Both the position numbers and the translations under genes were made by a program. Of a stretch of DNA of 64,000 nt, positions 1 through 8,964 are shown one piece after another. A model generated the notes under the pieces. It searched no databases. It saw only the letters and a list, made by a program, of their open reading frames with translations, and had not been told where the DNA came from. Every line of letters starts with the position of its first letter. Positions within the stretch are counted from its first letter, which is position 1. The stretch is from Streptomyces xanthophaeus (GTDB lineage Bacteria; Actinomycetota; Actinomycetes; Streptomycetales; Streptomycetaceae): contig NZ_JOFT01000008.1 in NCBI RefSeq assembly GCF_000725805.1, positions 186,001 to 250,000 on the forward strand. The letters run 5' to 3'.

Positions 1-677
1 TCGTGCTGATCGTCGAGGACGAGCGTCACATCGCCGATGTGGAACGCCTGTACCTGGCGCGCGAGGGCTTCGGCGTCCATGTCGAGTCCGACGGGGCCGC
101 CGGGCTCGCTGCCGCGCGCCGGATGCACCCGGTGGCGATCGTGCTGGACGTCGGCCTGCCGGGCCTGGACGGCATCGCCTTCTGCCGGGCCCTGAGGGAG
201 GCCGGCGACTGGACGCCGGTGCTGCTGGTCACGGCGCGCGGTGAGGAGGCCGACCGGATCCTCGGCCTGGAGCTGGGCGCGGACGACTACGTGACGAAAC
301 CGTTCTCGCCGCGCGAGCTGGTCGCCCGGGTCAAGACCGTGCTGCGCCGGGCGGCGGGTCCACCGGGGAAGCCGGCCGGGAGCGTCGGGAGCGTCGGCCG
401 GCTCAGCGTGGACCCGGTCAGCCGCACCGTGCTCCGCGACGGCGATCCGGTCGAGCTCACGGCCACCGAGTTCAACCTGCTCGCGCACCTGCTGCGGCAC
501 GAGGGGCAGGTGTTCACCCGGGAGCAGTTGCTCGCCCACGTGTGGGGGTACGCCGGCTACCGCGACACCCGGATGGTGGACGTTTTCGTCTCGCAGCTGC
601 GCGCCAAGCTCGGCGACGCGAGCCCGATCCGTACGGTCCGGGGCGTCGGCTACAGCGCGACGGCGCCCGCCCCGTGA
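1..677 (+). CDS. OmpR/PhoB-family response regulator (5' end cut by window)
   Basis: DNA-binding response regulator. The receiver domain opens at once with L-I-V-E-D-E. The phospho-acceptor Asp lies in V-L-D-V-G-L-P (about residue 49 of the visible part) and the conserved Lys in T-K-P-F. A C-terminal winged helix (from about residue 130) ends in R-T-V-R-G-V-G-Y. The usual Asp is at 51-54, so only a few N-terminal residues seem to be missing; the in-frame GTG at position 3 is probably internal. It overlaps the histidine kinase by 4 bp (GTGA at 674-677), so the two are translationally coupled. The MMPL exporter downstream is a plausible target. The signal is unknown. Confidence 0.95.
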   Translation, partial: VLIVEDERHIADVERLYLAREGFGVHVESDGAAGLAAARRMHPVAIVLDVGLPGLDGIAFCRALREAGDWTPVLLVTARGEEADRILGLELGADDYVTKPFSPRELVARVKTVLRRAAGPPGKPAGSVGSVGRLSVDPVSRTVLRDGDPVELTATEFNLLAHLLRHEGQVFTREQLLAHVWGYAGYRDTRMVDVFVSQLRAKLGDASPIRTVRGVGYSATAPAP

Positions 678-2071
678 CCCGCCCCGTGACCGGCGCCGGT
701 TCCGTGCCCCGCCGTGGCTCGCTGGTGCGCAACATCGTGCTGCTGACCACCGTGGTGGCGGCGCTCGCGGTGGGGCTGACCGGGCTCATCGCCTGGCAGA
801 CCGCCGCGCGGGGCGCCGAGCAGCGCGAACGCGACCGGCTCACCCGTCAGGCCACGGTGCTCAGCCGCCTGCCCGCCCTGTCCGAGGCCCTCTTCAACGG
901 CGCCCAGGTCCTCGGCGGTCCCAACGGCGTGCAGCTCGCGGTCGTCGCCCCGGACGGCAAGGTGAGCGGGACCGCCTCCCCCGCCGTCGACAGGGCCTCG
1001 AAGTCGGCGCTGCTGGCCGGGAAGCCGGTTTCCACCCGCGGGCTTCTGGGCGGTGAGGAGGTCCTGCTGGTGGGGCAGCCCGGTGTGCGCGGCGGCGCGG
1101 TCGTCCTGACCGAGCCGTACACGGCCGTCACCCACGAGACGAACGGGATCCGGCGCAGCGTGGTGCTCCCGCTGATCGCCGGCATGTGCGGCGCGGCACT
1201 GGCAGGGGCCTTCCTGGCCCGCCGCATCGCCCGTCCGCTGGTGAAGGCGGCACGGGTCGCGCACCGGCTCGCCGACGGGGAACGCGGCGTACCGGCCCCG
1301 GTCGACGGGCCCCGGGAGACCGCGGAGATCGGGCGGGCCCTGAACGTCCTGGACGCGGCGCTGGAGCACAGCGAGAACCGGCAGCGGGAGTTCCTCCTGT
1401 CGGTCTCCCACGACCTGCGCACCCCGCTGACCGCGCTGCAGGGGTACGCCGAGGCGCTGGCCGACGGCCTGATCGAGGCGGACCGGCTCCCCGAGGTCGG
1501 GGCGGTGCTGGCCGACGAGACCCGCCGTCTGGACCGGTTCCTGGAAGACCTGCTGGACCTGGCCCGGCTGGAGGCGGACGACTTCCGCCTCGACGTGGCC
1601 CCGGCCGACCTGGGCGCGGTCCTCGCCGAGGCCGCCGCCTTCTGGACCGGGCCCTGCGCCCGCCGCGGCGTCGGGCTGCGGCTGGAGCGCTCCGGGCGGC
1701 CCGTGGTCGTCGAGACCGACGCCTTCCGGGTCCGGCAACTGATCGACGGCCTCGTCCAGAACGCCCTGCGGGTGACCCCCGAGGGCGCGCCCCTGGTCCT
1801 CGCCGTCCGCCCGGCCGCCGACGGCGGGGCCGAACTCCAGGTCCGTGACGGCGGTCCCGGCCTGACGGACGACGACGTCCGCGTCGCCTTCGACCGCGGC
1901 GCGCTCCACGCGCGTTACCGGGACACCCGGCCCGTCGGGAGCGGCCTGGGGCTGACCGTGGCCCACCGCCTGACGGGGCGGCTCGGCGGGGCCGTCCGTG
2001 TCGAGGGGCACGGACCGGAAGGCGGCGCCTGCTTCACCGTCACGCTCCCCCGGGCTCCGGGCACGCCCTGA
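674..2071 (+). CDS. Two-component sensor histidine kinase
   Basis: Membrane sensor kinase of 465 aa, partner of the preceding regulator. I chose the GTG at 674 because it overlaps the regulator stop as GTGA. One TM segment lies at about residues 18-40 and a second at about 165-190, enclosing a short extracytoplasmic sensor region. HAMP and HisKA follow, with the phospho-acceptor His246 in S-V-S-H-D-L-R-T-P-L. The HATPase domain has an N box (V-Q-N-A-L) and G boxes (D-G-G-P-G-L and G-S-G-L-G-L). The sensor region has no family I recognise. Confidence 0.93.
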   Translation: MTRPVTGAGSVPRRGSLVRNIVLLTTVVAALAVGLTGLIAWQTAARGAEQRERDRLTRQATVLSRLPALSEALFNGAQVLGGPNGVQLAVVAPDGKVSGTASPAVDRASKSALLAGKPVSTRGLLGGEEVLLVGQPGVRGGAVVLTEPYTAVTHETNGIRRSVVLPLIAGMCGAALAGAFLARRIARPLVKAARVAHRLADGERGVPAPVDGPRETAEIGRALNVLDAALEHSENRQREFLLSVSHDLRTPLTALQGYAEALADGLIEADRLPEVGAVLADETRRLDRFLEDLLDLARLEADDFRLDVAPADLGAVLAEAAAFWTGPCARRGVGLRLERSGRPVVVETDAFRVRQLIDGLVQNALRVTPEGAPLVLAVRPAADGGAELQVRDGGPGLTDDDVRVAFDRGALHARYRDTRPVGSGLGLTVAHRLTGRLGGAVRVEGHGPEGGACFTVTLPRAPGTP

Positions 2072-2208
2072 GGCTCGCTGAGGCTCGCGGGCGGACGCGT
2101 CGCGACGGGCCGCCCGCGGGTGCCCGTACGTCCGGGCCGTCCGGTCCTTACGTTCCCCCAACAATGCGCCAACGGCCCCCTTACCCGCCGCGCGCACAGT
2201 AGGGCCCC

Positions 2209-4461
2209 ATGAACCTTGAATCGGCCGAGGGGCCCGGCCTCCTCCACCGGAGCGGACGCTGGTGCGCCCGCCACGCCTGGCGGGTCCTCGCCCTGTGGGT
2301 GGTGTTGCTGGCCGGGCTCGGGCTGGCGAACCACCAGTGGGGCGGGGCCTTCGCGGACAGCTTCTCCCTGCCCGGCACCAGCAGCCAGACCGGCGCGGAC
2401 CTGCTCGCCGCCCACACCACCAGCTCCGCCGGCACCCCCGCACCCCTCGTGATCACGACCGACCGGGGGGCGGTGAGCGGACACCGGCCCGCGATCGAGG
2501 CGGCCGTCGGCGAGCTGGGCCGCCTGCCGGACGTCCTGTCGGTCAGCGATCCGCTCCGCACGCCCGGGGCGGTCTCGACGGACGGGCGCACCGCCCAGAT
2601 GACGGTCCGCTTCCGCAGCAACCCGGCGAGCTTCGACCCCTCCTACCTCGCCCGGCTCGACAGCGCCGTACAGCCGCTTCGCGCCGAAGGGATGACCGTC
2701 GAGTACGGGGCCCCGCTCGGGCAGCTGGCCACGCCCAGGTCCGCCGACCGCATCTCGGAGGCGATCGGCCTGACCGTCGCCGTGCTCGTGCTGATGGTCG
2801 GCTTCGGCAGCGTCGCCGCCACCGGCCTGCCGTTGCTGACGGCCGTGATCGGACTGGCCGTCGCACTGAGCGGCCTCGGACTGCTCGCCGGACGGTTCGA
2901 CTTCGCCCAGGCGGCCCCCACCCTGGCCGCCATGATGGGCCTCGGCATCGGCATCGACTACGCGCTCTTCCTCGCGACCCGCTACCGAGCCCTGCTGCAT
3001 GCCGGAACGGAGCCCGGCGAGGCGGTCGGACGCACGGTCGCCACCAGCGGCCGCGCCGTGCTCGTCGCCGCCGCCACGGTCGCCATGGCCCTGGCCGGGC
3101 TGTGCATGTCCGGAGTGGGCTTCATCGGCGCCCTCGGTCTGGCGGCCGGGCTCAGCGTCGTCGTGGCCGCCGCCGCGTCCGTCACCCTGACCCCCGCACT
3201 CCTGGGGCTGCTCGGGCCTCGCATCGACCGCTTCCACGTCCGTAGGCCCGTCGCCGAGCCCACCGGCGAGGCGGACGTGTGGCACCGCTGGGCCGCGAGG
3301 GTGAGCCGACGCCCCTGGCTCTTCCTGACCGGCGGGCTGCTCCTGCTGGGTGTCCTCGCCGTGCCCCTCGCCTCCCTGCAACTCGGCCACGTGGACGCCG
3401 GGGCGCAGTCCACGAGCAGGACGGACCGCCGCGCCTACGACCTGATCACCGAGGGCTTCGGTCCCGGCGCCAACGGTCCGCTCACCCTCGTCACCCACCT
3501 CGACAGCCGACAGGTCGCCGACCCGGCCGAGCGCCAGGAGCTCGCCACCTCGCTCCAGCGCGCACTGGCCGCCGTACCGGGCGTCGCCTCCGTATCGCCG
3601 TCGGCCGCCGTACCGGACGACGTTCTGCTCGTCACCACGGTCATTCCTGCGACCGGCCCGCAGGACCGGGCCACCGGCGACCTGATCCACACCCTCCAGG
3701 ACGAGACGGTGCCGCAGGCCCTCGCGGGCACGGGCGCCAGCGGGTACCTCACCGGAACCGCCGTGGCCACCCAGACCTTCACCGACACCCTGGTCGCCAA
3801 ACTTCCCCTGATCATCGGGGCGGTGGCCACCGCCGCGTTCCTGTTGCTGCTGACCGTCTTCCGCAGTCCCCTGATCGCGCTCAAGGCCGCGGTGCTCAAC
3901 CTGTTCTCGATCGCCGCCGCCTACGGCGTGGTCGTCGCGGTCTTCCAGTGGGGTTGGGGCGGCGCGCTGCTCGGTGTGACCGAGCCGGTGCCCATCGAGT
4001 CCTACGTGCCGATGATGATGTTCGCGATCCTCTTCGGGCTCTCCATGGACTACGAGGTCTTCCTGCTCTCCCGGATCCGGGAGACGTGGCTGCAACGGGG
4101 GGACAACCACCTGGCGGTCGCCACCGGCCTGGCTGCGACGGCCCGCGTCATCACCTGCGCGGCCCTGATCATGACCAGCGTGTTCCTGGCGTTCCTGCTC
4201 TCGTCGAACGTGGCCGTCAAGATGCTCGCCCTGGGGCTGGGGGTCAGCGTGATCATCGACGCCACCGTGGTGCGGCTGATCCTGGTGCCCGCGTCCATGT
4301 ACCTCTTCGGGCGGGGCAACTGGTGGCTCCCCGACTGGCTGGACCGGCTGCTGCCACGCCTGGACCCGGAGGGGCCCGCCGTCGGCCACGACGCCGCCGA
4401 CCAGCCCCCCGCACCCGCACCCGCACCCGCACCCGCACCCGCACGAGGAGACCTCCGATGA
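2209..4461 (+). CDS. MMPL-family RND transporter
   Basis: Inner-membrane exporter of 750 aa with two MMPL halves. Each half has one large extracytoplasmic loop and a cluster of TM helices. The diagnostic motifs are G-I-G-I-D-Y-A-L-F (first half) and G-L-S-M-D-Y-E-V-F-L (second half), whose acidic residues belong to the proton relay in this family. Actinobacterial MMPL proteins export lipids, siderophores or drugs; the substrate here cannot be read. The C-terminus is a Pro-Ala repeat coded by a hexanucleotide repeat. The stop overlaps the DUF2993 gene by 4 bp. It lies about 140 bp after the sensor kinase, which may control it. Confidence 0.92.
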   Translation: MNLESAEGPGLLHRSGRWCARHAWRVLALWVVLLAGLGLANHQWGGAFADSFSLPGTSSQTGADLLAAHTTSSAGTPAPLVITTDRGAVSGHRPAIEAAVGELGRLPDVLSVSDPLRTPGAVSTDGRTAQMTVRFRSNPASFDPSYLARLDSAVQPLRAEGMTVEYGAPLGQLATPRSADRISEAIGLTVAVLVLMVGFGSVAATGLPLLTAVIGLAVALSGLGLLAGRFDFAQAAPTLAAMMGLGIGIDYALFLATRYRALLHAGTEPGEAVGRTVATSGRAVLVAAATVAMALAGLCMSGVGFIGALGLAAGLSVVVAAAASVTLTPALLGLLGPRIDRFHVRRPVAEPTGEADVWHRWAARVSRRPWLFLTGGLLLLGVLAVPLASLQLGHVDAGAQSTSRTDRRAYDLITEGFGPGANGPLTLVTHLDSRQVADPAERQELATSLQRALAAVPGVASVSPSAAVPDDVLLVTTVIPATGPQDRATGDLIHTLQDETVPQALAGTGASGYLTGTAVATQTFTDTLVAKLPLIIGAVATAAFLLLLTVFRSPLIALKAAVLNLFSIAAAYGVVVAVFQWGWGGALLGVTEPVPIESYVPMMMFAILFGLSMDYEVFLLSRIRETWLQRGDNHLAVATGLAATARVITCAALIMTSVFLAFLLSSNVAVKMLALGLGVSVIIDATVVRLILVPASMYLFGRGNWWLPDWLDRLLPRLDPEGPAVGHDAADQPPAPAPAPAPAPARGDLR
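4408..4444 (+). repeat. CCCGCA hexanucleotide repeat in the MMPL C-terminus
   Basis: About six tandem copies of the hexamer c-c-c-g-c-a encode an alternating Pro-Ala tail in the last residues of the MMPL protein. Copy number is likely to vary between strains by slippage, with no frame change because each unit is two codons. Confidence 0.8.
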
Positions 4462-5177
4462 ACCGCCGCCTGCCGAGGATCCCGGCAGTCCTGCGCCGCC
4501 ACCTCGCGCTCACCGTCACCGCCGTCGTTGCGCTGGTGGTCGTCGCCGCCACGGGAGCAGCGGAACTGACTGCTCGTCATATGATCCGGGCCCGTGTGGC
4601 GGCGGCCGCGCCCGCCCTCGGTGAGGAGGTGGCGGTCAGCACGGCCGGGGACTGGGCGCTGTGGGACCTGGCGGGCCGCACCATCCCCCGACTGGACGTG
4701 AGGAGCGACGACGCCCGTCTCGGACCACTGCCGGGGGCCCGCGTCCGGGCGCAGCTCGACGATGTCCGCCTCGGCGCCCGGGCCACCGTGGGAAGCACCC
4801 GAGTACAGGTGACGGCCTCCCCGCGGTCCCTCGCAGCGGCGATCCGCGCCGCCGTGCCGTCCGTGACGGTGGGCTCGGTCACCCCCGATCCCGCGCAGGG
4901 GACCGTCCTCGCCGCCGTCGGCCCGGGCGGCGCAGGCCGGTTGACGCTGCGGCCCGTACTCGCCGACGGGAAGGTCACGTTCACCGTCGACGGGTTCACC
5001 CTGTTCGGGCGCTCCGTCCCCACCGGTGCGCTCGGGACGGGCAGTGGCGTGCTGGGCCCCGAGGCAGGGGCGGGGCAGGACTATCCCCTCGGCCTCAGGG
5101 CCACGTCCGTACAAGTCCGGCCGGACGGGCTGCACATCGCCCTGGAGGGCGGCCGCAGCACCGTCAGGGCCACGTGA
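4458..5177 (+). CDS. DUF2993 (LmeA-like) membrane-anchored protein
   Basis: Protein of 239 aa starting at ATG 4458, which overlaps the MMPL stop (ATGA) and follows a GAGGAG ribosome site. A single TM segment (about residues 14-36) is followed by an exported DUF2993-like domain of alternating hydrophobic strands, containing D-G-F-T-L-F-G and ending in R-A-T-S-V-Q-V-R-P-D-G-L. In mycobacteria the DUF2993 protein LmeA acts in lipomannan maturation and binds phospholipids. The coupling to an MMPL exporter suggests a role in lipid or envelope handling, but that is inference. Confidence 0.8.
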   Translation: MNRRLPRIPAVLRRHLALTVTAVVALVVVAATGAAELTARHMIRARVAAAAPALGEEVAVSTAGDWALWDLAGRTIPRLDVRSDDARLGPLPGARVRAQLDDVRLGARATVGSTRVQVTASPRSLAAAIRAAVPSVTVGSVTPDPAQGTVLAAVGPGGAGRLTLRPVLADGKVTFTVDGFTLFGRSVPTGALGTGSGVLGPEAGAGQDYPLGLRATSVQVRPDGLHIALEGGRSTVRAT

Positions 5178-5231
5178 CCCCGTGCGGTCGCACGGCCGTC
5201 GCGGGTATCGCGGGTATCGCGAAGGCCCCCG

Positions 5232-6185
5232 TCATGCCAGGGCCTTGCGCAGGGTGTCGGCCGCCAGGCCGATGGCCAGCGCTGCGGCGTGCGTCTCGCG
5301 CAGCGGGTCCAGCATGACGAAGTCGTGGATGGTCCCCAGTACCCGCAGCGAGGTGACCGGTACCCCGGCAGCGCGGAGCTTCGCCGCGTACGCCTCGCCC
5401 TCGTCGCGCAGGACGTCGGCCTCGGCGGTGACGACCAGGGCGGGCGGCAGTCCGGTGAGCTGTTCGGTGGTGGCGCGCAGCGGGGACGCGGTGACCTCGG
5501 CCCGCTCGGCCGCGTCCGTCGTGTACTGGTCCCAGAACCACTGCATGGCCTCACGGCGCAGGAAGTAGCCTTCGGCGAACTGCCGGTAGGAGCCGGTGTC
5601 GAAGGCCGCGTCGGTGACCGGGTAGAAGAGGACCTGGTGGAGGAAGCGCACGTCGCCGCGCTGCTTGGCCATGAAGGTGAGGGCTGCGCTCATGTTGCCG
5701 CCGACGGAGTCGCCCGCGACGGCGGTCCGGGCGCCGTCGAGGTCCTTGTGGTGCCCCTCGCGGGCCACCCACTGGGCGACTGCGTAGTTCTGCTCGATGG
5801 CGACCGGGTAGCGGGCCTCGGGCGAGAGGTCGTACTCGGGGAAGACCACGGCCGCCCCGGCGCCGACGGCGAGTTCGCGCACGAGGCGGTCATGGGTCCG
5901 GGCGTTGCCGAAGACCCATCCCGCGCCGTGGATGTAGAGGATGACCGGCAGGGGGCCGACGGCTCCGCGGGGACGGACGATGCGGGTGCGGACCTCCCCG
6001 GTGGGTCCGCCCTGGACGGTGACCCATTCCTCGTCGACGGCGGGCAGGGTCACGCCCTCGCCGCTCTGGACGTCGTCCACGGCCTTGCGTCCGTCGGCGA
6101 CGGGGATCTGGTAGAGGAAGGGCGGCTGGGCGGTGGCGTCGGCGAAGGCCTGGGCTGCTGGCTCCAGGACCGGCTGGTTCGGCAC
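5232..6185 (-). CDS. Alpha/beta hydrolase, HSL (family IV) esterase
   Basis: Predicted cytoplasmic carboxylesterase of 317 aa. The oxyanion-hole motif H-G-A-G-W-V-F-G stands for the family H-G-G-G. The nucleophile Ser lies in G-D-S-V-G-G-N, and the catalytic His is probably in T-I-H-D-F near the C-terminus, with an upstream acidic residue around A-E-A-D-V-L. The start GTG at 6185 has a purine-rich GAAAGAGAG site. It is convergent with the DUF2993 gene. The natural substrate is unknown. Confidence 0.9.
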   Translation of the reverse strand: MPNQPVLEPAAQAFADATAQPPFLYQIPVADGRKAVDDVQSGEGVTLPAVDEEWVTVQGGPTGEVRTRIVRPRGAVGPLPVILYIHGAGWVFGNARTHDRLVRELAVGAGAAVVFPEYDLSPEARYPVAIEQNYAVAQWVAREGHHKDLDGARTAVAGDSVGGNMSAALTFMAKQRGDVRFLHQVLFYPVTDAAFDTGSYRQFAEGYFLRREAMQWFWDQYTTDAAERAEVTASPLRATTEQLTGLPPALVVTAEADVLRDEGEAYAAKLRAAGVPVTSLRVLGTIHDFVMLDPLRETHAAALAIGLAADTLRKALA

Positions 6186-6322
6186 GGCGGATCTCTCTTT
6201 CGAAGGAGACGGGGTGCGTGGGCCGCGTACAGGATCACGCCGGTGACCGCTCCCGGCCGGGAGACGGCACGGCGCGGAGCGCGATGACGCGCGAACGGCG
6301 GACGGCGGACGGCTGCGCGGGA

Positions 6323-6365
6323 CCCGGCCGTTCCGGGCGAAGGGGGTGCGCCCGGAACGGCCGGG
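6323..6365. terminator. Perfect 17-bp hairpin between the isochorismatase remnant and the esterase
   Basis: Positions 6323-6339 are perfectly complementary to 6349-6365, with a 9-base loop. It sits after the end of the minus-strand isochorismatase remnant and before the minus-strand esterase, as expected for a U-tract-less Streptomyces terminator. The rest of 6186-6479 shows nothing else I can support. Confidence 0.7.
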
Positions 6366-6479
6366 CCGGTCGGTGGCACGGCGCTCGGCGCCGTGCGGCG
6401 GGCAAGCTGAGGGCGCAGGGACGCCGCGGTGCGGGACGAGCCGGGTGAGCAGGCCGCTGCCGACGGCCGGGGACGACCA

Positions 6480-6996
6480 TCACGGCGGGTACGGCGCCCG
6501 GACGGACGGCCCGGTCGCCGAGGCCGGTCGCGGCGAGCGGCGCGAGCAGGCCGACGGACGGCAGCCGGCCCGATCCGGTGGGGCCGGCGCCCGGGGCGAG
6601 GACGGTGAGGGTTCCGCCGCGGAACCCGGCCGCGCCCCCGTCGAGAGCCCTGCCGGCCAGGAAGCTCTGCCGGCCGCGTGCGCGCCGATGACGGCCTGCG
6701 CGTACACGACGCCCAGGCCGTACGCACCCGCATGGGCCTTCACGATCTCCATGACCGCGGGGTACGTCCCCTGCCGCGCCCAGTCGCGCTGGAGCTCCGG
6801 CAGCACCTGCACCCAGGTGACGGGCACGGCCCCGGCGGCCGGCATCCGCTGGCAGGCGTGCTCATGGGCGGCCTGGGTGACGCCACCGGGGGCATCGGCG
6901 ACCACGTAGACCTCGTAGCCCTGCTCCAGCGCGGACAGCTCGGGCATGACCAGGCAGACCTCGCTCCACAGACCGGACAGGAGTGATGTCGAACAT
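6480..6996 (-). pseudogene. YcaC-type isochorismatase-family hydrolase, N-terminal half deleted
   Basis: From 6983 downward this frame encodes the C-terminal half of a YcaC-like cysteine hydrolase: L-L-S-G-L-W-S-E-V-C-L, which includes the catalytic-Cys region, then E-L-S-A-L-E-Q-G-Y-E-V-Y-V-V and A-V-P-V-T-W. No in-frame start lies upstream; a TAG closes the frame near 7065. A credible start (ATG at 6996, with GAGAGGA about 8 bases upstream) is followed by only four codons before the homologous part, which is one base out of frame. I infer an internal deletion that removed about 110-120 residues, including the substrate Asp/Lys part. The last 55 residues are also atypical, low-complexity sequence. 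Confidence 0.75.
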
Positions 6997-7203
6997 GAGG
7001 GGTGTCCTCTCGGAGCGGTCCGGAAGTCACCGGCCGCGTCCCCGCGGCTCGGCGCACCCCCAAGCTATGACCGCCCCGGCCCCCCGACTTTCCCCCCAGC
7101 GCCCCGGCACTGGCACGAGCGTGCACACCGGCGCCCGCGGGCACCAGGACCGGCCCGCCCCGGGCGCGGCACGCGCAGTCCCCGCGCCGCTACGGGCGCC
7201 CCG

Positions 7204-8034
7204 TCACGGCGCGATCGGGAGCTGGCGCTTGTGCTCGGTGAGGCGGTAGCGGCGGACGATCGTGTCGAAGGCGCGCGCGTCGACCGGCTTGCCCTCCAGG
7301 AAGTCGTCGATCTCGTCGTACGTGACGCCGAGCGCGTCCTCGTCGGCCTTGCCCGGGTCCAGCGTCTCCAGGTCCGCCGTGGGGGTCTTCCACACCAGCT
7401 CGGCGGGCGCGCCCAGCAGGTCGGCGCAGGCACGCACCCGGCGCTTGGTGAGGCCGGTGAGCGGGACCACGTCGGCCGCGCCGTCGCCGAACTTGGTGAA
7501 GAAGCCGGAAACGGCCTCGGCCGCGTGGTCGGTGCCGACGACCAGGCCGTCCTGCGCCCCGGCCACCGCGTACTGGGCGATCATGCGCTGGCGGGCCTTG
7601 ATGTTGCCCTGGACGAAGTCCTGGTGGTGGGCGTCCCGGAAGACGGTGCCGCCCGCCAGGGCGGCTTCCAGGGCGGCGTCGCTCGCGGGCTTGACGTCCA
7701 CGGTCAGCACCTGGTCCGCCCCGATGAAACCGAGGGCGAGCTGGGCGTCCCGCTCGTCGGCCTGGACCCCGTAGGGCAGCCGCATCGCGTAGAAGCTCGC
7801 GTCGTGGCCGGCCGCGCGGGCCCGCTCCACGGCGAGCTGGCAGAGCCGGCCCGCGGTGGTGGAGTCCACGCCTCCGCTGATTCCGAGCACCAGGGAGCGC
7901 AGTCCGGTGGAGGTGAGCCGCTCGGTGAGGAAGGCCACCCGGCGCTCGATCTCCACCTGCGCGTCGAAGGTCTCCGACACCTGGAGTTCTCGGGCTATCT
8001 CCTGCTGCAGGGCGGTGGACGCCGGCTGGCTCAC
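7204..8034 (-). CDS. nadE: NH3-dependent NAD+ synthetase
   Basis: Catalyses the last step of NAD synthesis: deamido-NAD + ATP + NH3 to NAD. It is 276 aa, close to the 275 aa of E. coli NadE, and has no N-terminal glutaminase domain. The PP-loop motif is G-I-S-G-G-V-D-S. Other family features are G-T-D-H-A-A-E-A, F-F-T-K-F-G-D-G-A-A-D, V-P-L-T-G-L-T-K-R and the C-terminal Y-D-E-I-D-D-F. I chose GTG 8034 (V-S-Q-P-A-S-T) because a GAGGAG site lies just upstream; longer in-frame starts have no ribosome site. Confidence 0.97.
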   Translation of the reverse strand: MSQPASTALQQEIARELQVSETFDAQVEIERRVAFLTERLTSTGLRSLVLGISGGVDSTTAGRLCQLAVERARAAGHDASFYAMRLPYGVQADERDAQLALGFIGADQVLTVDVKPASDAALEAALAGGTVFRDAHHQDFVQGNIKARQRMIAQYAVAGAQDGLVVGTDHAAEAVSGFFTKFGDGAADVVPLTGLTKRRVRACADLLGAPAELVWKTPTADLETLDPGKADEDALGVTYDEIDDFLEGKPVDARAFDTIVRRYRLTEHKRQLPIAP

Positions 8035-8281
8035 GGCTGCTCCTCGTCGTCGTTCGTGGTGCGTGGTTTCGTGGTGCGCTGTCCCGTCGACCCTAGTCGA
8101 ACCGGGGCTGGCGGATCCGCCGCCCGTACGCGGTGCGCCGCTCCCCCGGGCAGCCGACCCGGTGCGAATGCCCGTTCGATCCCATGGTGGCCGGTATGGC
8201 ATGCTGCCAGGCGGTGATCACCCTCACCGCGCCCACCCCCGCTGACGGGTGACCGCCGACAGCTGACCGCCCGGAGACCCG

Positions 8282-8854
8282 TTGCTTCCTGTGCCGTACC
8301 CCGATCACCTCCGGCGTCTCGCCGAGAGCGCCCTCGCCGCCGTTCCGGCCACCGAGGCCGAGGAGGTCTACGCGCTCTCCTTCCTGCTCTGGCACGAGCA
8401 GGACGACCCGCGCCTGCCGGTCCTGACGATCGGGTACAACACGGAGACCCGGGCCCGGCTCAGCCTCCAGGGGGCGAGTGACCCGCAGGAGGCCCGCTGG
8501 AACTACGCCTTCTGGATCCAGAACGAGCTGGCGGTGGCCGGCGACCCCGCGGAGGACCCTGCCGGCGCCGCTGCCCGCGAGGAGTGGATCCGTGCGCTCG
8601 GGCTCTGGTACGAGGAGCCGCAGAACCCCGCCGACGCGGCGGATGACGGGCGGATCGAGGCCCGTTTCCGCGAGGCCTGCTGCCTCCTCGCCCGCACCCT
8701 CCACACGACCGGTGTCATCGAACGCTCCCTCGGCCGGACCGTGCCCGTGATCGTCCACGAGCTGGAGTACGACGAGGAGACCGCGCGGCTGACCGAAGCA
8801 GCCAACCCGCCCGGCCTCGCTGACGCGTTCACCGACTGGGTCCGCCACGGCTGA
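8282..8854 (+). CDS. Conserved hypothetical protein, DUF4303-like
   Basis: Acidic soluble protein of 190 aa. The N-terminal pattern A-L-S-F-L-L-W-H-E-Q-D-D-P-R-L-P-V-L-T-I resembles small DUF4303-type proteins often found among contact-dependent toxin immunity or SMI1/KNR4-like families, but I would not rest a function on that. The start is TTG 8282 or GTG 8291; neither has a strong ribosome site. There is no signal peptide or TM segment. Confidence 0.7.
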   Translation: MLPVPYPDHLRRLAESALAAVPATEAEEVYALSFLLWHEQDDPRLPVLTIGYNTETRARLSLQGASDPQEARWNYAFWIQNELAVAGDPAEDPAGAAAREEWIRALGLWYEEPQNPADAADDGRIEARFREACCLLARTLHTTGVIERSLGRTVPVIVHELEYDEETARLTEAANPPGLADAFTDWVRHG

Positions 8855-8964
8855 GGGCCCTCGGGGCGCGGGACACCGCCAGCGGGTGCGCGGTGCACCC
8901 ACATGGGGGAAGCTGAGGGTGGCCGCAACGCCGGCGGCGGACAGACGGGCGAGGAAGGTCCTTC

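Noticed and set aside
5200..5225. Short direct repeat (c-g-g-g-t-a-t-c-g, twice) between the DUF2993 and esterase genes
   Set aside because: Only two copies, in the gap between two convergent genes. The nearby A-A-G-G-C-C-C / G-G-G-C-C-T-T stem is short and partly coding, so I did not call it a terminator.
6740..7144. Alternative 134-aa minus-strand frame over the isochorismatase remnant
   Set aside because: Only the frame ending at 6480 has family-like sequence. The alternative is Arg/Ser/Pro-rich without homology features.
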